Positions 1 through 9,323 of a DNA stretch of 64,000 nt are shown here, one piece after another. The stretch spans positions 1,550,001-1,614,000 of the forward strand of contig NZ_CP102269.1 in the NCBI RefSeq assembly GCF_025148635.1, given 5' to 3'. The notes beneath the pieces are model-generated. The model searched no databases. It saw only the letters and a list, made by a program, of their open reading frames with translations, and had not been told where the DNA came from. Positions within the stretch are counted from its first letter, which is position 1, and the number at the start of each line of letters is the position of its first letter. The position numbers and the translations under genes were made by a program. This DNA is from Butyricimonas virosa. GTDB lineage: Bacteria; Bacteroidota; Bacteroidia; Bacteroidales; Marinifilaceae.

Positions 1-1
1 A

Positions 2-82
2 CCTGCTTATTTCAGAATCGGGACATCCCAATTACTGGAAGATGTTCTGAAAGAGATGAAAACGGTGAAAATTAATGGCTGA
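2..82 (+). CDS. C-terminal end of a gene cut by the window edge, probably deoxyribose-phosphate aldolase
   Basis: The second forward frame is open from base 2 to a TGA at 80-82, giving 26 residues that contain FRIGTSQLLEDVLKEM. This resembles the C-terminal phosphate-binding end of DeoC aldolases (compare RFGASSLLASLLKAL from memory of the E. coli enzyme). Nearby mazG-like and dtd genes would fit, because I recall these neighbours in Bacteroides. The identification rests on a short tail, so it is tentative. The stop codon lies inside a hairpin shared with the convergent RDD gene. Confidence 0.45.
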   Translation, partial: PAYFRIGTSQLLEDVLKEMKTVKING

Positions 83-99
83 AAGTGAAAACTTTCAGC
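78..99. terminator. Hairpin between convergent genes
   Basis: GCTGAAAGT, loop GAAA, ACTTTCAGC forms a perfect 9-bp stem. It covers the stop codon of the upstream forward gene (80-82) and touches the stop of the reverse RDD gene (99-101). It is probably a bidirectional terminator, although the T-run on either side is weak. Confidence 0.6.
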
Positions 100-806
100 T
101 AATTATTTGCTAAGTGAGAGTGATCTTTTAAGATGGTTTCCACAAATTCCAGTGGAATCATGGATGTCTCAATTCCTGTTACTTCTTTAATCTTTTTCGT
201 GAGGGGGGCTAGTAAGGCGTAAGTGTTGTTTTTGTATACTTCCCGCAGTACATCCTTGATGATCTTGATGTCTTTATCGGATAAAAGAGCGGCTTGCTGA
301 AAGACGACCTGATATTCTTCCGGGGTCTCGAATTCACTGATTTGTTTTAACGTGACTGCTTTTTCGAGTTTTATTACAGTGGTTCCTGCCGCCATGTCTC
401 CGAGTCTTTGCATTCGTTTAGAGGCGATGATCGAGATGACGGCGACGGCACCGCTTGAGATGGAAATGTCTATTAAGCGGAAGACCCAACGGAGCATACA
501 GTCCCAAAAGGTGAGTTTTTTGCCGTTTAGTTTCACGACTTGGATACGCATGGTGTATTTGCCAAGGCTACGGCCGTTAAAGACTGCCTCGCAGAATAGA
601 TGGTAGGAAGCGATGATCACCGCAAGAATGACGAAAAACCAAGTCGGGGAGTCTGCCATGCTGAAAAGGCCGATAAACATGAGACCCAACATGAGTAGTC
701 CAAACTGAAAGGCACTATCAATCAAGGTTGCTAGGATGCGGTCTAGAACGCCCGCGGGAATATAATCAATGTCAACGTTGTGAGCTGTACTGATAGAAAT
801 GTTCAT
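99..806 (-). CDS. RDD family membrane protein
   Basis: The N-terminal half is a hydrophobic RDD domain: 'AGVLDRILATLIDS' carries the signature R and D residues, followed by transmembrane segments and the RSLGKYTMRIQVV motif typical of the family. The C-terminal ~90 residues are soluble and charged, with no recognised domain. The frame is open to 833, but the ATG at 806 is preferred because a TATGTTTG promoter box (827-834, minus strand) lies inside the longer version. The gene is divergent from the SpoIIM-like/MoxR operon and may belong to the same membrane system, as RDD proteins are often found beside such genes. The transported or sensed ligand is unknown. Confidence 0.8.
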   Translation of the reverse strand: MNISISTAHNVDIDYIPAGVLDRILATLIDSAFQFGLLMLGLMFIGLFSMADSPTWFFVILAVIIASYHLFCEAVFNGRSLGKYTMRIQVVKLNGKKLTFWDCMLRWVFRLIDISISSGAVAVISIIASKRMQRLGDMAAGTTVIKLEKAVTLKQISEFETPEEYQVVFQQAALLSDKDIKIIKDVLREVYKNNTYALLAPLTKKIKEVTGIETSMIPLEFVETILKDHSHLANN

Positions 807-826
807 GATAAGTATAAATATTTTCA

Positions 827-834
827 CAAACATA
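827..834 (-). promoter_or_regulatory. -7 box (TATGTTTG) for the RDD gene
   Basis: On the minus strand this reads TATGTTTG, matching the Bacteroidota TAnnTTTG element about 20 bases upstream of the ATG at 806. No clear TTTG -33 box is visible at the usual 19-21 base spacing. Confidence 0.4.
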
Positions 835-891
835 CATTTTTTTTGAATAAATGCATTATTTTTATCACAGGAAAAAAGTGTGGTATTTAGA

Positions 892-1848
892 ATGAAAGAG
901 GCTAGATTTGTAAGTCAGAATAAGGAAAAATGGGGAAAAATGGAAAATGTAAACCATCTGGATACAGATACTCTTGCCTCTAATTACGTGATTCTTTCTG
1001 ATGATCTCTCTTATGCCAAAACGTTTTACCCGGGCAGTGACGTGGTGAAGTATTTGAATCAACTGATTTCTGTTTACCAGATCAATATTTACGGGCAGGA
1101 GCGATCGGAAAAAAAGGGAATTCTTTCCTTTTGGGTGCGGGAGTTTCCGTTGTTACTCTATCGAGAGAGGCGGACGTTGTTGTTTGCTTTTCTTTTTTTT
1201 CTGTTTGCTGCTTTGATCGGGATTTTCTCCACGGCAAAAGATGATACTTTCGTACGTTTGATTCTGGGTGATGCTTACGTGGACAAGACCTTGGAAAACA
1301 TTGAAAACGGAACGCCTATGGGGATTTATTCGTCCTCGAACGAGGTGGATATGTTTTTTATGATTACTGCGAATAATATTAAGGTGGCTTTCGTGGCGTT
1401 TGTTTTCGGAATCTTTTTTTCTGCGGGAACTTTATGGATTCTTTTCTCGAACGGGGTTATGTTGGGGGCTTTCCAATACTTCTTTTTCCAGCACGGGCTT
1501 TTATTACATTCGGTAATGTCCGTGTGGGCGCATGGGACTTTTGAGATAACATCTATTATTATAGCCGGGGGAGCGGGGCTGGTGATGGGAAATAGTTTTT
1601 TGTTCCCGGGGACGTACAAGCGCTCGTACTCGTTTCGGAATGGGGCCTTGCGAGGCATAAAGATTGTTACCGGGCTAATTCCGTTTTTTATTATCGCTGG
1701 GTGGATTGAAAGTTTCATCACGCGTTATGCCGATACTTACCCGGTGGTAGGGGCTGTAGCAATCATCCTTTCGCTGGGAGGTGTTATCGGGTATTTTGTT
1801 GTTTATCCTTATTATTTACATAAAACAGAGACCAATGGAAAAGATTAA
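892..1848 (+). CDS. Stage II sporulation protein M-like (SpoIIM/DUF95) integral membrane protein
   Basis: The N-terminus MKEARFVSQNKEKW matches the start of Bacteroidota SpoIIM-family proteins, so the ATG at 892 is chosen over a GTG at 880. A soluble segment of ~95 residues is followed by about five to six transmembrane helices. The core contains NNIKVAFVAFVFGI and HGTFEITSIIIAGGAG, typical of the family. In a non-sporulating Bacteroidota its function is unknown. The next gene overlaps its 3' end by 14 bases, starting an operon that runs to the DUF58 gene at 6895. The conserved pairing with RDD, MoxR and DUF58 genes suggests a membrane-associated complex. Confidence 0.8.
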   Translation: MKEARFVSQNKEKWGKMENVNHLDTDTLASNYVILSDDLSYAKTFYPGSDVVKYLNQLISVYQINIYGQERSEKKGILSFWVREFPLLLYRERRTLLFAFLFFLFAALIGIFSTAKDDTFVRLILGDAYVDKTLENIENGTPMGIYSSSNEVDMFFMITANNIKVAFVAFVFGIFFSAGTLWILFSNGVMLGAFQYFFFQHGLLLHSVMSVWAHGTFEITSIIIAGGAGLVMGNSFLFPGTYKRSYSFRNGALRGIKIVTGLIPFFIIAGWIESFITRYADTYPVVGAVAIILSLGGVIGYFVVYPYYLHKTETNGKD

Positions 1849-2713
1849 TTTGAGTGTGCAGCGTTCTTTTTCGGATTTGATTACCGTGACGATTAATTTC
1901 ATGAAACAAGAGTTTGTTCCTTTTATCCGGGCTTTTGCCGTGATCGGGTTTCCCATGATTTTGCTGATGCTTTTTTTCATGAAGGATCTGTTGATGGGGG
2001 TTTTTGATATGTCTTTGCACCCGGAGGCTTATTACGACGTGAATAATTTTGGAGACACGATGTTACGAACCCTGTTCACGTCGCTGTTTGGGGTGCTGAT
2101 GATGCTGTGGGTACAGTTGTTTGCTATATCTTATTTGCGGGTTTACTGGGATCATTATCAGGCGGGGATTGAGGAACGGATCACGATTATTGAGGTTTTT
2201 AGAGTTATGTTGAGGAAATTCGGGGTATATCTTGTGTGGTCTGTTTTCTGTGGTTTGGTTGTTTTTATCGGTTTCTTGTTCTTGTTTATTCCCGGAATAT
2301 ATATTGGAATTTCGTTTACTTTCGGATCATATTTGTTGATATTAAGAGATAACGGACTCGGAAAGATTATCACGGAATCAATGGCTATGGTAAAGGGGAA
2401 TTGGTGGAAGACTTTCGGGTTTATTCTTGTGATGTACTTGTTGGTTGGTGTTGTGGCTTATCTGTTTGGCATTCCCTATATGTTCGTGATGATGTCGTCG
2501 GCTTTCACGGGGGCGATTCCTAATATTTACGAGATTACTTTCTCGTTGCTACTTTCTTATCTGGGACAATATACGTTATACACGGTTTTGTTTGTCGGGG
2601 TCGGGATGCTTTTCTTTTCCCGTTCGGAAGAGATGGAACACACGACTTTATTAAGCCAGATTGACCAGTTGGGGGTTCAACCCGAGAAAAAGGCGGATGA
2701 AGAGGCTAATTAA
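1835..2713 (+). CDS. Integral membrane protein of unknown function in the MoxR-DUF58 operon
   Basis: About 292 residues from the ATG at 1835, which overlaps the SpoIIM-like gene; an in-frame upstream extension to 1781 would encode the other gene's tail and is not preferred. Several strongly hydrophobic segments alternate with short loops. The segment around 'FIPGIYIGISFTFGSYLLI' and 'MAMVKGNWWKTFGF' resembles the glycerophosphodiester-phosphodiesterase membrane-domain/DUF975 type of multi-pass protein. No catalytic domain is visible. The next gene overlaps its end by 17 bases, so translation is probably coupled. Confidence 0.65.
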   Translation: MEKINLSVQRSFSDLITVTINFMKQEFVPFIRAFAVIGFPMILLMLFFMKDLLMGVFDMSLHPEAYYDVNNFGDTMLRTLFTSLFGVLMMLWVQLFAISYLRVYWDHYQAGIEERITIIEVFRVMLRKFGVYLVWSVFCGLVVFIGFLFLFIPGIYIGISFTFGSYLLILRDNGLGKIITESMAMVKGNWWKTFGFILVMYLLVGVVAYLFGIPYMFVMMSSAFTGAIPNIYEITFSLLLSYLGQYTLYTVLFVGVGMLFFSRSEEMEHTTLLSQIDQLGVQPEKKADEEAN

Positions 2714-3422
2714 ATATATTATTCTATTCGTGTTTGTTTGTGTCGGGAACGTGACATGGGCGGAAGAAGGGGAGCGGGAGTCTTCGCTCTCTCCGGATTC
2801 TTCTTACGTTTTGCGAGCTCCGAAAGCTGATTTCTTGGAGAAATATAGGAAAGATGCGGCTTTTGATTACACGACGAATATTGAAGATTCGCCTAGTATT
2901 TGGGACTGGATAAAACGTTGGATTCTGGAGCGTTTGTTCCGGATCAAGGTTTCGGAGGGGTCAATGCAGACAATGGATATTATTTTAAAAATTGTGTTGG
3001 GTCTTTTTGCCTTGGGTATCGTTTACCTGCTCGTGAGGAATAGGGATAAGTTTCTTTTCCGCAGGCGGAAGACCGATTTTTTCCCGGAGGATTCCGTGGA
3101 GTACACCGGGGAACAGGAAGCGGATTCTTTCGTGCGATTACTGGCGAAAGCGGAGCAGGAGAATGATTATGTGCTGGCAATACGGGTGAATTATTCAGCC
3201 CTATTGCAAATGCTGGATAAAGAAGAGGTGATTCGTTGGGATGTTTCCAAAACGAATCAGCATTATATTTACGAGATAAAGAATGAAGCGTGGAGCCGTG
3301 ATTTTGAGGAGATAAGTCGTATATTTGATTGCGTTTGTTATGGCGAGTTTCCCGTGGATGAAACCGCTTATCAGAATATCAAACGATATTTCACGGAATT
3401 TAGGAAGGAGGTGGAAGGATGA
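2697..3422 (+). CDS. DUF4129 domain protein with signal peptide and one internal membrane helix
   Basis: From the ATG at 2697 the protein has a signal peptide (MKRLIKYIILFVFVCVGNVTWA), a periplasmic stretch, a transmembrane helix (MDIILKIVLGLFALGIVYLLV), and a cytoplasmic domain of ~120 residues with the alpha-helical DUF4129 pattern (DYVLAIRVNYSALLQML, then RWDVSKTNQHYI). DUF4129 proteins usually accompany MoxR/DUF58 genes and are structurally related to protein-glutamine gamma-glutamyltransferase accessory regions. It overlaps the next gene by an ATGA motif. Function is unknown beyond membership of this system. Confidence 0.75.
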   Translation: MKRLIKYIILFVFVCVGNVTWAEEGERESSLSPDSSYVLRAPKADFLEKYRKDAAFDYTTNIEDSPSIWDWIKRWILERLFRIKVSEGSMQTMDIILKIVLGLFALGIVYLLVRNRDKFLFRRRKTDFFPEDSVEYTGEQEADSFVRLLAKAEQENDYVLAIRVNYSALLQMLDKEEVIRWDVSKTNQHYIYEIKNEAWSRDFEEISRIFDCVCYGEFPVDETAYQNIKRYFTEFRKEVEG

Positions 3423-4579
3423 AACGGCGCCAAAATGTATTGATTATTCTTTTCGTGATTGCCGTTATGGCTGTTTATACGGGATATGAGGCCAATAAGC
3501 CTCAACCGATAGATTGGAGTCCTAATTTTTCTATCAGCAAGAAGAGTCCTTACGGGACATATATTATTAAAGATGCTTTACCGTATTTGTTTCCGGAAGG
3601 GAAGGTGTCTTTTGCCCGGATGTCTGTACGGGAACAATTGCGTGTGGATAGAACGCCTTTCTTGAAGACCTATTTTTTCGTGAGTCCCTTTTTTAAAATT
3701 GTTCCGGGAGATCTGGAGGCCGTGTTGGAAGAGGTGGAAGACGGAGGTGCGCTTTTGGTATCGGCAGAATTTATTCCCGATACATTGTATTCTTACGTGG
3801 GTGTTTCAGGAATGAAAAGGATTCAGAACGGGAGGGATTATTTGCGGGGTTTTGAGGATAAAGGTTATCCTTTTAGGGCAACTCATCGTTATTTTGAATT
3901 GAAGGAATCTTTTGACGGGGAGATTTTAGGATATGTCGACACGATCAAGAACCCCAATTTTATCCGGATAAATTACGGGGAGGGGGTTATTTACCTGCAT
4001 TCGAACCCGATGGCATTCACGAATTTTTTCTTGTTGGATTCGGTGCATGGGGATTATTACCAGAGAGCCCTTTCTTTTCTTCCTCCTGCCACGAACGTGG
4101 TGTGGGATGAATACTTGAAATCCGGAGCCGAGGGGCAACAAACTCTTTTCCGGGTGATATTTAGGTATCCCGCATTGAAGTGGGCGTATATTTTGTTGAT
4201 ATTGGGGGCGATACTATACGTTTTGTTCCGGACGAAACGGGAACAGCGTCCGATACCGGAGATTCGTCCTTTGGAAAACCGGACATTGGAATTCGTATCG
4301 GTTGTGAGTTCTCTGTATTACAAGCAGCGGGATCATGTTGCTATCGCAAATAAACGGATCAATAGTTTTCTGGAAGAGGTACGTTATTATTATAAATTGC
4401 GTACGGAAGAACTGGATACTTCTTTTATAGATTTGTTGTCGGAACGATCGGGAGTTGCACGGGTTAGCGTGGAAGGTTTGATTTTTCTGATTATTCGGAT
4501 TCGGAAGGCGGAGCATGTGGATGAGGACCAGTTGCGAGAGCTGGTGAGATATATAGAACTGTTTAAAACTAAAAGATAG
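3419..4579 (+). CDS. DUF4350 domain-containing membrane protein
   Basis: 386 residues with an N-terminal membrane anchor (residues ~6-23), a periplasmic DUF4350 domain, and a second helix near residues 255-272 (WAYILLILGAILYVLF). Early residues NFSISKKSPYGTYIIKDALPYLF match the family's GTYAL-type start. The soluble tail of ~110 residues is helical. DUF4350 has a class I glutamine amidotransferase-like fold without known activity. Translation couples to DUF4129 through ATGA, and the MoxR ATPase follows 7 bases later. Confidence 0.75.
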   Translation: MKRRQNVLIILFVIAVMAVYTGYEANKPQPIDWSPNFSISKKSPYGTYIIKDALPYLFPEGKVSFARMSVREQLRVDRTPFLKTYFFVSPFFKIVPGDLEAVLEEVEDGGALLVSAEFIPDTLYSYVGVSGMKRIQNGRDYLRGFEDKGYPFRATHRYFELKESFDGEILGYVDTIKNPNFIRINYGEGVIYLHSNPMAFTNFFLLDSVHGDYYQRALSFLPPATNVVWDEYLKSGAEGQQTLFRVIFRYPALKWAYILLILGAILYVLFRTKREQRPIPEIRPLENRTLEFVSVVSSLYYKQRDHVAIANKRINSFLEEVRYYYKLRTEELDTSFIDLLSERSGVARVSVEGLIFLIIRIRKAEHVDEDQLRELVRYIELFKTKR

Positions 4580-4586
4580 GTAGATT

Positions 4587-5564
4587 ATGGAAGATCAGAT
4601 AAATTTTGAGTCCAGAATAGATTTCACGGATTTAAACGGGAAGATCACCCAGATACGGGAACGGATGGGTAAGGTGATTGTCGGACAACGGGAAGTGGCC
4701 GATCTGTTATTGACGGCAATGCTGGCTGACGGGCATATTTTAATCGAGGGAGTTCCGGGAATTGCCAAGACGTTGATGGCAAAGGTTATGGCCCGGATGT
4801 TGGATGTTACTTTTAACCGGATTCAGTTTACGCCGGACTTGATGCCGAGTGATATTCTGGGAACCTCTGTTTTTCTTCCGGCAGCAGGGCGTTTTGAATA
4901 CCGGAAAGGGCCTATTTTCTCGAATATCGTGTTGGTGGACGAGATCAACCGGGCTCCGGCAAAGACACAAGCGGCTTTATTTGAAGTGATGGAGGAAAGG
5001 CAAATTACGAATGACGGGGTGGAATACCGAATGGATTATCCTTTCGTGGTGGTGGGGACGCAGAACCCGATAGAACATGAAGGTACTTATCGTTTGCCTG
5101 AGGCTCAGTTGGATCGTTTCCTGTTTAAGATTAACGTGACTTATCCTTCCGTGGCGGAAGAGATAAAGGTGCTTGAGTTGCATGATCACGGGGCTATTGC
5201 CCACTGGAAGGAACTGGAACCCGTGTTGAGCGTGGAGGCGTTGAAGAAGTTGAGGACACAGGTTGCTCAAGTGCGTGTAGATCCGAAAATAAAATCTTTT
5301 ATTGTGAATATCGTTGATGCTACTCGTAAAAGCGGTTGGCTTTACCTGGGAGCGTCTCCCCGTGCGTCGATCGCTTTAATGAACGGTGCCAAGGCATTTG
5401 CGGCTATTCAAGGACGGGATTTTGTTGTCCCGGATGATGTTTTGTATTTGGTAAATCCGGTATTGCGGCACCGGGTGCAGCTTTCTTCCGAAAAGGAGTT
5501 GGAAGGCGTGACCGTTGATCAGGTGATAATGCAGATAGTGTCTAAAATAGAAGTTCCAAGGTAG
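4587..5564 (+). CDS. MoxR-family AAA+ ATPase
   Basis: 325 residues, the usual MoxR length. Walker A is GVPGIAKT at 55-62 and Walker B is VLVDEIN at 115-121. The MoxR insert follows (RAPAKTQAALFEVMEERQ), then sensor 1 (VVVGTQNP) and a C-terminal lid. MoxR ATPases act as chaperone-like motors, usually on the DUF58/von Willebrand-type partners encoded next to them. Here a DUF58 gene overlaps its stop codon by one base. It is expected to be cytoplasmic and to hydrolyse ATP to assemble or remodel the membrane complex encoded by the same operon. Confidence 0.92.
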   Translation: MEDQINFESRIDFTDLNGKITQIRERMGKVIVGQREVADLLLTAMLADGHILIEGVPGIAKTLMAKVMARMLDVTFNRIQFTPDLMPSDILGTSVFLPAAGRFEYRKGPIFSNIVLVDEINRAPAKTQAALFEVMEERQITNDGVEYRMDYPFVVVGTQNPIEHEGTYRLPEAQLDRFLFKINVTYPSVAEEIKVLELHDHGAIAHWKELEPVLSVEALKKLRTQVAQVRVDPKIKSFIVNIVDATRKSGWLYLGASPRASIALMNGAKAFAAIQGRDFVVPDDVLYLVNPVLRHRVQLSSEKELEGVTVDQVIMQIVSKIEVPR

Positions 5565-6895
5565 TGCGAGTACTTAAAGATACATATTTATCTCGCCGTT
5601 TTTTCCTGATATTGATGTTGGGAATATACGCTTTCGTGATGGCTTACGTTTTCCCGTTACTTTTTATCTGGGTTGCGGGGGCTTTGCTGGCTGTCCTGTT
5701 ATTGTTATTCTTGGAGTTATTTGAGTTGTACAAGCGTGTGGATGGGATTGATGCCTTCCGGGTGGTGACAGATAAACTGTCTAACGGGGAAGAAAACCCG
5801 GTTTGCCTAGTACTAAGAAATCGTTATCCGGTGAGTACTTGTCTTCGCGTGATTGACGAGATTCCGGTAAAATTCCAAAACCGGAATGTCTTGTTTCGGT
5901 TGAAGGTGAATGCCGGAGAGCAGCGAGAGATTCATTACACGTTATGTCCTATAAAACGAGGTTCTTATAATTTCGGGAAGATTCGGGTATTCGTGTCCGT
6001 GCGTTTCGGTTTAGTCGAAAGGCGTTATTCTTTTCGTGCAGATCAGGATGTAGCTGTTTATCCCTCGTTTATGATGATGCACCGTTACGAGTTGATGGCT
6101 TACGGGAATTACCATCCGGAGAATGGAGGCATCCGTACCCGGGCTCTCGGGGGAAACATGGCCTTCGAACAGATCAAGCCTTACGTGACGGGGGATGATC
6201 CCCGTACGGTAAACTGGAAAGCCACGGCGAAATATAATCATTTGATGGTGAATACCTACACGGAAGAGCGGTCTCAACAGATTTATTGTCTGGTGGATAA
6301 GGGACGCACGATGCAATCGCCTTTTAATAATATGACGATGCTGGATCACGCTATAAATACAATCTTGACTTTGTCGAATATTATATTGAAAAAAGGAGAT
6401 CGGGCCGGGTTGATCACATTCTCGAATAATTCTCGAAATTGCGTGAAGGCCGATAACCGGGTGGGTCAGTTAAATCGGATAAGTGAGGCTTTGTATCGTT
6501 TGGAAGCGCATTATCAAGAGACTGATTTTGAGAAACTATACGTGTCGGTGAATCGACAAATCCCGACTCGGAGTCTGCTGATTTTGTTTACTAATTTTGA
6601 TACCGTATCGGGATTACGACGTCATTTGCCTGCATTACAGCGTTTGGCTGCACGACATCTCGTGTTGGTCATTTTATTTGAGAACTCGGAATTAAACAAG
6701 GCTTTGGAGTGTCCGGTTCGCAATCTAAAGGATGCGTACTTCGAAACGATAGCAGCGGGATTTGCCACGGAGAAACGGCAAATGGTCCGGGAACTGGGGC
6801 AGCTTGGTATCCGAGTTATCCTTTCCAAGCCGGAATCTCTGACGGTGAATAGTATCAATAGTTATTTGAACTTGAAAGAGCGAAAGTTAATTTAA
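5564..6895 (+). CDS. DUF58 domain-containing protein
   Basis: 443 residues from a GTG that shares one base with the moxR stop. Two hydrophobic segments lie at residues ~13-50, followed by a beta-rich region and the DUF58 core (YVTGDDPRTVNWKATAKY, about residues 205-223). A von Willebrand A-like fold follows (QIYCLVDKGRTM). DUF58 proteins are the standard partners of MoxR ATPases. It is the last gene of the operon; a reverse-strand exporter gene ends 25 bases downstream. Confidence 0.85.
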   Translation: MRVLKDTYLSRRFFLILMLGIYAFVMAYVFPLLFIWVAGALLAVLLLLFLELFELYKRVDGIDAFRVVTDKLSNGEENPVCLVLRNRYPVSTCLRVIDEIPVKFQNRNVLFRLKVNAGEQREIHYTLCPIKRGSYNFGKIRVFVSVRFGLVERRYSFRADQDVAVYPSFMMMHRYELMAYGNYHPENGGIRTRALGGNMAFEQIKPYVTGDDPRTVNWKATAKYNHLMVNTYTEERSQQIYCLVDKGRTMQSPFNNMTMLDHAINTILTLSNIILKKGDRAGLITFSNNSRNCVKADNRVGQLNRISEALYRLEAHYQETDFEKLYVSVNRQIPTRSLLILFTNFDTVSGLRRHLPALQRLAARHLVLVILFENSELNKALECPVRNLKDAYFETIAAGFATEKRQMVRELGQLGIRVILSKPESLTVNSINSYLNLKERKLI

Positions 6896-6920
6896 AACTG
6901 CCGCTTTTTCAATATATTTT

Positions 6921-9275
6921 CTAATCCTTTTTATTTTCCTCTTCACTAAGGATCTTGGGATTCTGGAAGGTCTTGTTTGTCGTGTGTTTGTCCAGCGTGA
7001 GTAACAACGATGGGAGTAAAATCAAGTTCGAGAGCATGGCTGCTAGCAACGTGATTGATACAAGTATTCCTAATGCAACCGTACCACCGAAATCGGAAAG
7101 GGCAAAGATGCCGAATCCGAAGAATAAGATGATAGCATTGTAAATCATACTTTGTCCTGTTTCTTGTAGGGCCAGTACGGCGGAAGATCGTATACTCCAG
7201 TTTGTTCCTTGTAGTTCTTGACGGTATTTAGCAAGATAATGGATCGTTCCATCGACGGAAATACCGAAGGCAATGCTGAATACCAGGATCGTGGATGCTT
7301 TGATCGGGATACCGAAATATCCCATGATGGCAGCCGTGATGATCTGTGGTATGATATTGGGAATCAGGGCAACCAGAACCATACGCTTGCTTTTAAACAT
7401 CCAAGCCATAAAGAAAGCGATGAGGACAATCGCTAATGCGAGTGAGGTAAAGAGATTAAATACAAGATATTGAGTTCCTTTAAAGAAAATAATACTTGAA
7501 CCGGTAACTTTTACCGTGTAGCGGTCATTCGGGAAGTATTGTTCAACGATATTGTATAGCTTGTCTTCCTTTTCTTGCATCTTCTTGGTTCCGATGTCTT
7601 TTACCCTGAAACTGAGACGGACCCGTTGGAGGGTGGAGTCAACGAAAGAATTTGCCTGTCCGCCAATCTCTCCCGTGGATTGGGAGGCGTATTTCAAGAT
7701 AAAGTTCTTGGTCATGTTTGTCGGGAGCTTGTAATAAGAAGGTTTCCCGTTATAGAATGCTTGATTGGCAAATTTGATCACTTCAATGATAGAAATCGGT
7801 TTAGAAATATCTTCGTCTTTTGACAGTTCTTCAGAGAGTTTGTCTAACTTTTGAAGGTTGGGTAAGTTTAATACTTGCTTGGGTTTTCCAAAATCAACAG
7901 TTACTTCTAGGGGCATTAACCCGTCAAAGTTTTCCTCAAAGAAACTCAGGTCTTGTCGAATCGGGTCTGTTTCTTTCAAGTCGTCTACCATGTAACCCGT
8001 GGATTTCATGAGGGTAAGTCCGATAATTCCAAGGATGACAACGGAAATGGCAACTCCGTACACGACATTCCGACGATTTAAGATAAGTTGAATGACACGT
8101 TCCAGTGTTCCGGTTACTGTTTTATTGTGCAAGTGTTTGATTTGTTTGCTATCCGGCTCCGGCATGAAGCTAAATCCACAAGGAATCATGACCAAACACA
8201 CAAGGTACACGAATGTGATACCGATGGAAGCGGTTATACCGAATTCCACGAGGATTTGACTAGAGGTCACGATGAAAGTTGCAAAACCGGCAGCCGTGGT
8301 CAAATTGCTTAGGAATGAGGCATTCCCGATCTTTTGAATCATACGTTGCAAAGCCTTGATTTTATTCCCGTGACGGTCGTATTCCGCATGAAACTTGTTG
8401 ATCATGAATACCAAGTTCGGAATACATATTACGATCAACAGAGGCGGTAGCATGGCGGTAAGTAAAGTGATCTTGATACCTAGCATGGCCATAACACCAA
8501 CCGTCCAACTGACACAAATCAACACGATCAATAAACAGAAGCCGATAATGCGGAAGGAACGGAAAAACAGGTAGAGGATGAATGTTGTGATCAATAACGA
8601 CAGGATGATGAACATGTACATCTCTCCTTTGATGTTTTCCGCGTTGACCACCCGGATGTAGGGAAGGCCCGAATAGTGCATCTGGAGGTCATGTTTTTCC
8701 GAAAAATGTTCGGTAATCTCTAAAATATCTTTTACTAATCCTACCCGTGCAGGAGAGTTCATAACTTCAGCGGAGACGGAAACCATCATTCCATAGATGT
8801 CTTTCTTTTTGTTGAACAGCGTTCCGTCGTAGAATGGAAGATTTTCAATGATGTTCACTAAGCTATCCAGTTCTCGTTGATCTTTGATATGGTTGGGAAA
8901 GATGGGTTGGATGTCAAATTTTTTATTCAGCGTGTCCTTGTGAAGATTGAATGAATGGGTAATATCCACGAGAGCCACGATGCCATGAAGGGTTTTCAGG
9001 CTATCGCACATACTGATCCAGTCATTCATTTTGTCGAGCTGGTAAAAGTCTTTGTCCTGTATGGCAAAGACCATCACGTTTCCTTCCTGTCCGAATTTCT
9101 CGTGAAAATCAAGGTAGTCTAGATATGCGCTATCCGTGGCTGGTAACAGGTTCGAATATTCATATGACATTTCCACTTTAGGGATTTGAAATCCCATGAA
9201 AACGGTGATAAGCAAGACCCCGACAATAAAGGCCACTCGGTTACGAAGAAGAATCCCTGCAATCTTAATCCACAT
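6921..9275 (-). CDS. RND/MMPL superfamily exporter
   Basis: 784 residues arranged as two repeats: an N-terminal helix, a large periplasmic loop, a cluster of transmembrane helices (LSLLITTFILYLFFRSFRIIGF), then the same plan again (LALAIVLIAFFMAWMF). This is the layout of the HAE3/MMPL-type 'predicted exporter' branch, often involved in lipid or hopanoid export. FGISVDGTIHYLAKY near residue 690 is a typical family motif. A TACTTTTG box on the minus strand (9304-9311), just inside the space after the MazG-like gene, may be its promoter. The substrate cannot be told from sequence. Confidence 0.85.
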   Translation of the reverse strand: MWIKIAGILLRNRVAFIVGVLLITVFMGFQIPKVEMSYEYSNLLPATDSAYLDYLDFHEKFGQEGNVMVFAIQDKDFYQLDKMNDWISMCDSLKTLHGIVALVDITHSFNLHKDTLNKKFDIQPIFPNHIKDQRELDSLVNIIENLPFYDGTLFNKKKDIYGMMVSVSAEVMNSPARVGLVKDILEITEHFSEKHDLQMHYSGLPYIRVVNAENIKGEMYMFIILSLLITTFILYLFFRSFRIIGFCLLIVLICVSWTVGVMAMLGIKITLLTAMLPPLLIVICIPNLVFMINKFHAEYDRHGNKIKALQRMIQKIGNASFLSNLTTAAGFATFIVTSSQILVEFGITASIGITFVYLVCLVMIPCGFSFMPEPDSKQIKHLHNKTVTGTLERVIQLILNRRNVVYGVAISVVILGIIGLTLMKSTGYMVDDLKETDPIRQDLSFFEENFDGLMPLEVTVDFGKPKQVLNLPNLQKLDKLSEELSKDEDISKPISIIEVIKFANQAFYNGKPSYYKLPTNMTKNFILKYASQSTGEIGGQANSFVDSTLQRVRLSFRVKDIGTKKMQEKEDKLYNIVEQYFPNDRYTVKVTGSSIIFFKGTQYLVFNLFTSLALAIVLIAFFMAWMFKSKRMVLVALIPNIIPQIITAAIMGYFGIPIKASTILVFSIAFGISVDGTIHYLAKYRQELQGTNWSIRSSAVLALQETGQSMIYNAIILFFGFGIFALSDFGGTVALGILVSITLLAAMLSNLILLPSLLLTLDKHTTNKTFQNPKILSEEENKKD

Positions 9276-9303
9276 GATATTTTTTTATTTGCGCATTTGT
9301 TGG

Positions 9304-9311
9304 CAAAAGTA
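9304..9311 (-). promoter_or_regulatory. -7 box (TACTTTTG) for the exporter gene
   Basis: Minus-strand TACTTTTG matches TAnnTTTG and lies 29 bases upstream of the exporter ATG at 9275. No convincing -33 box was seen. Confidence 0.35.
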
Positions 9312-9323
9312 GGATAAAAGTGT

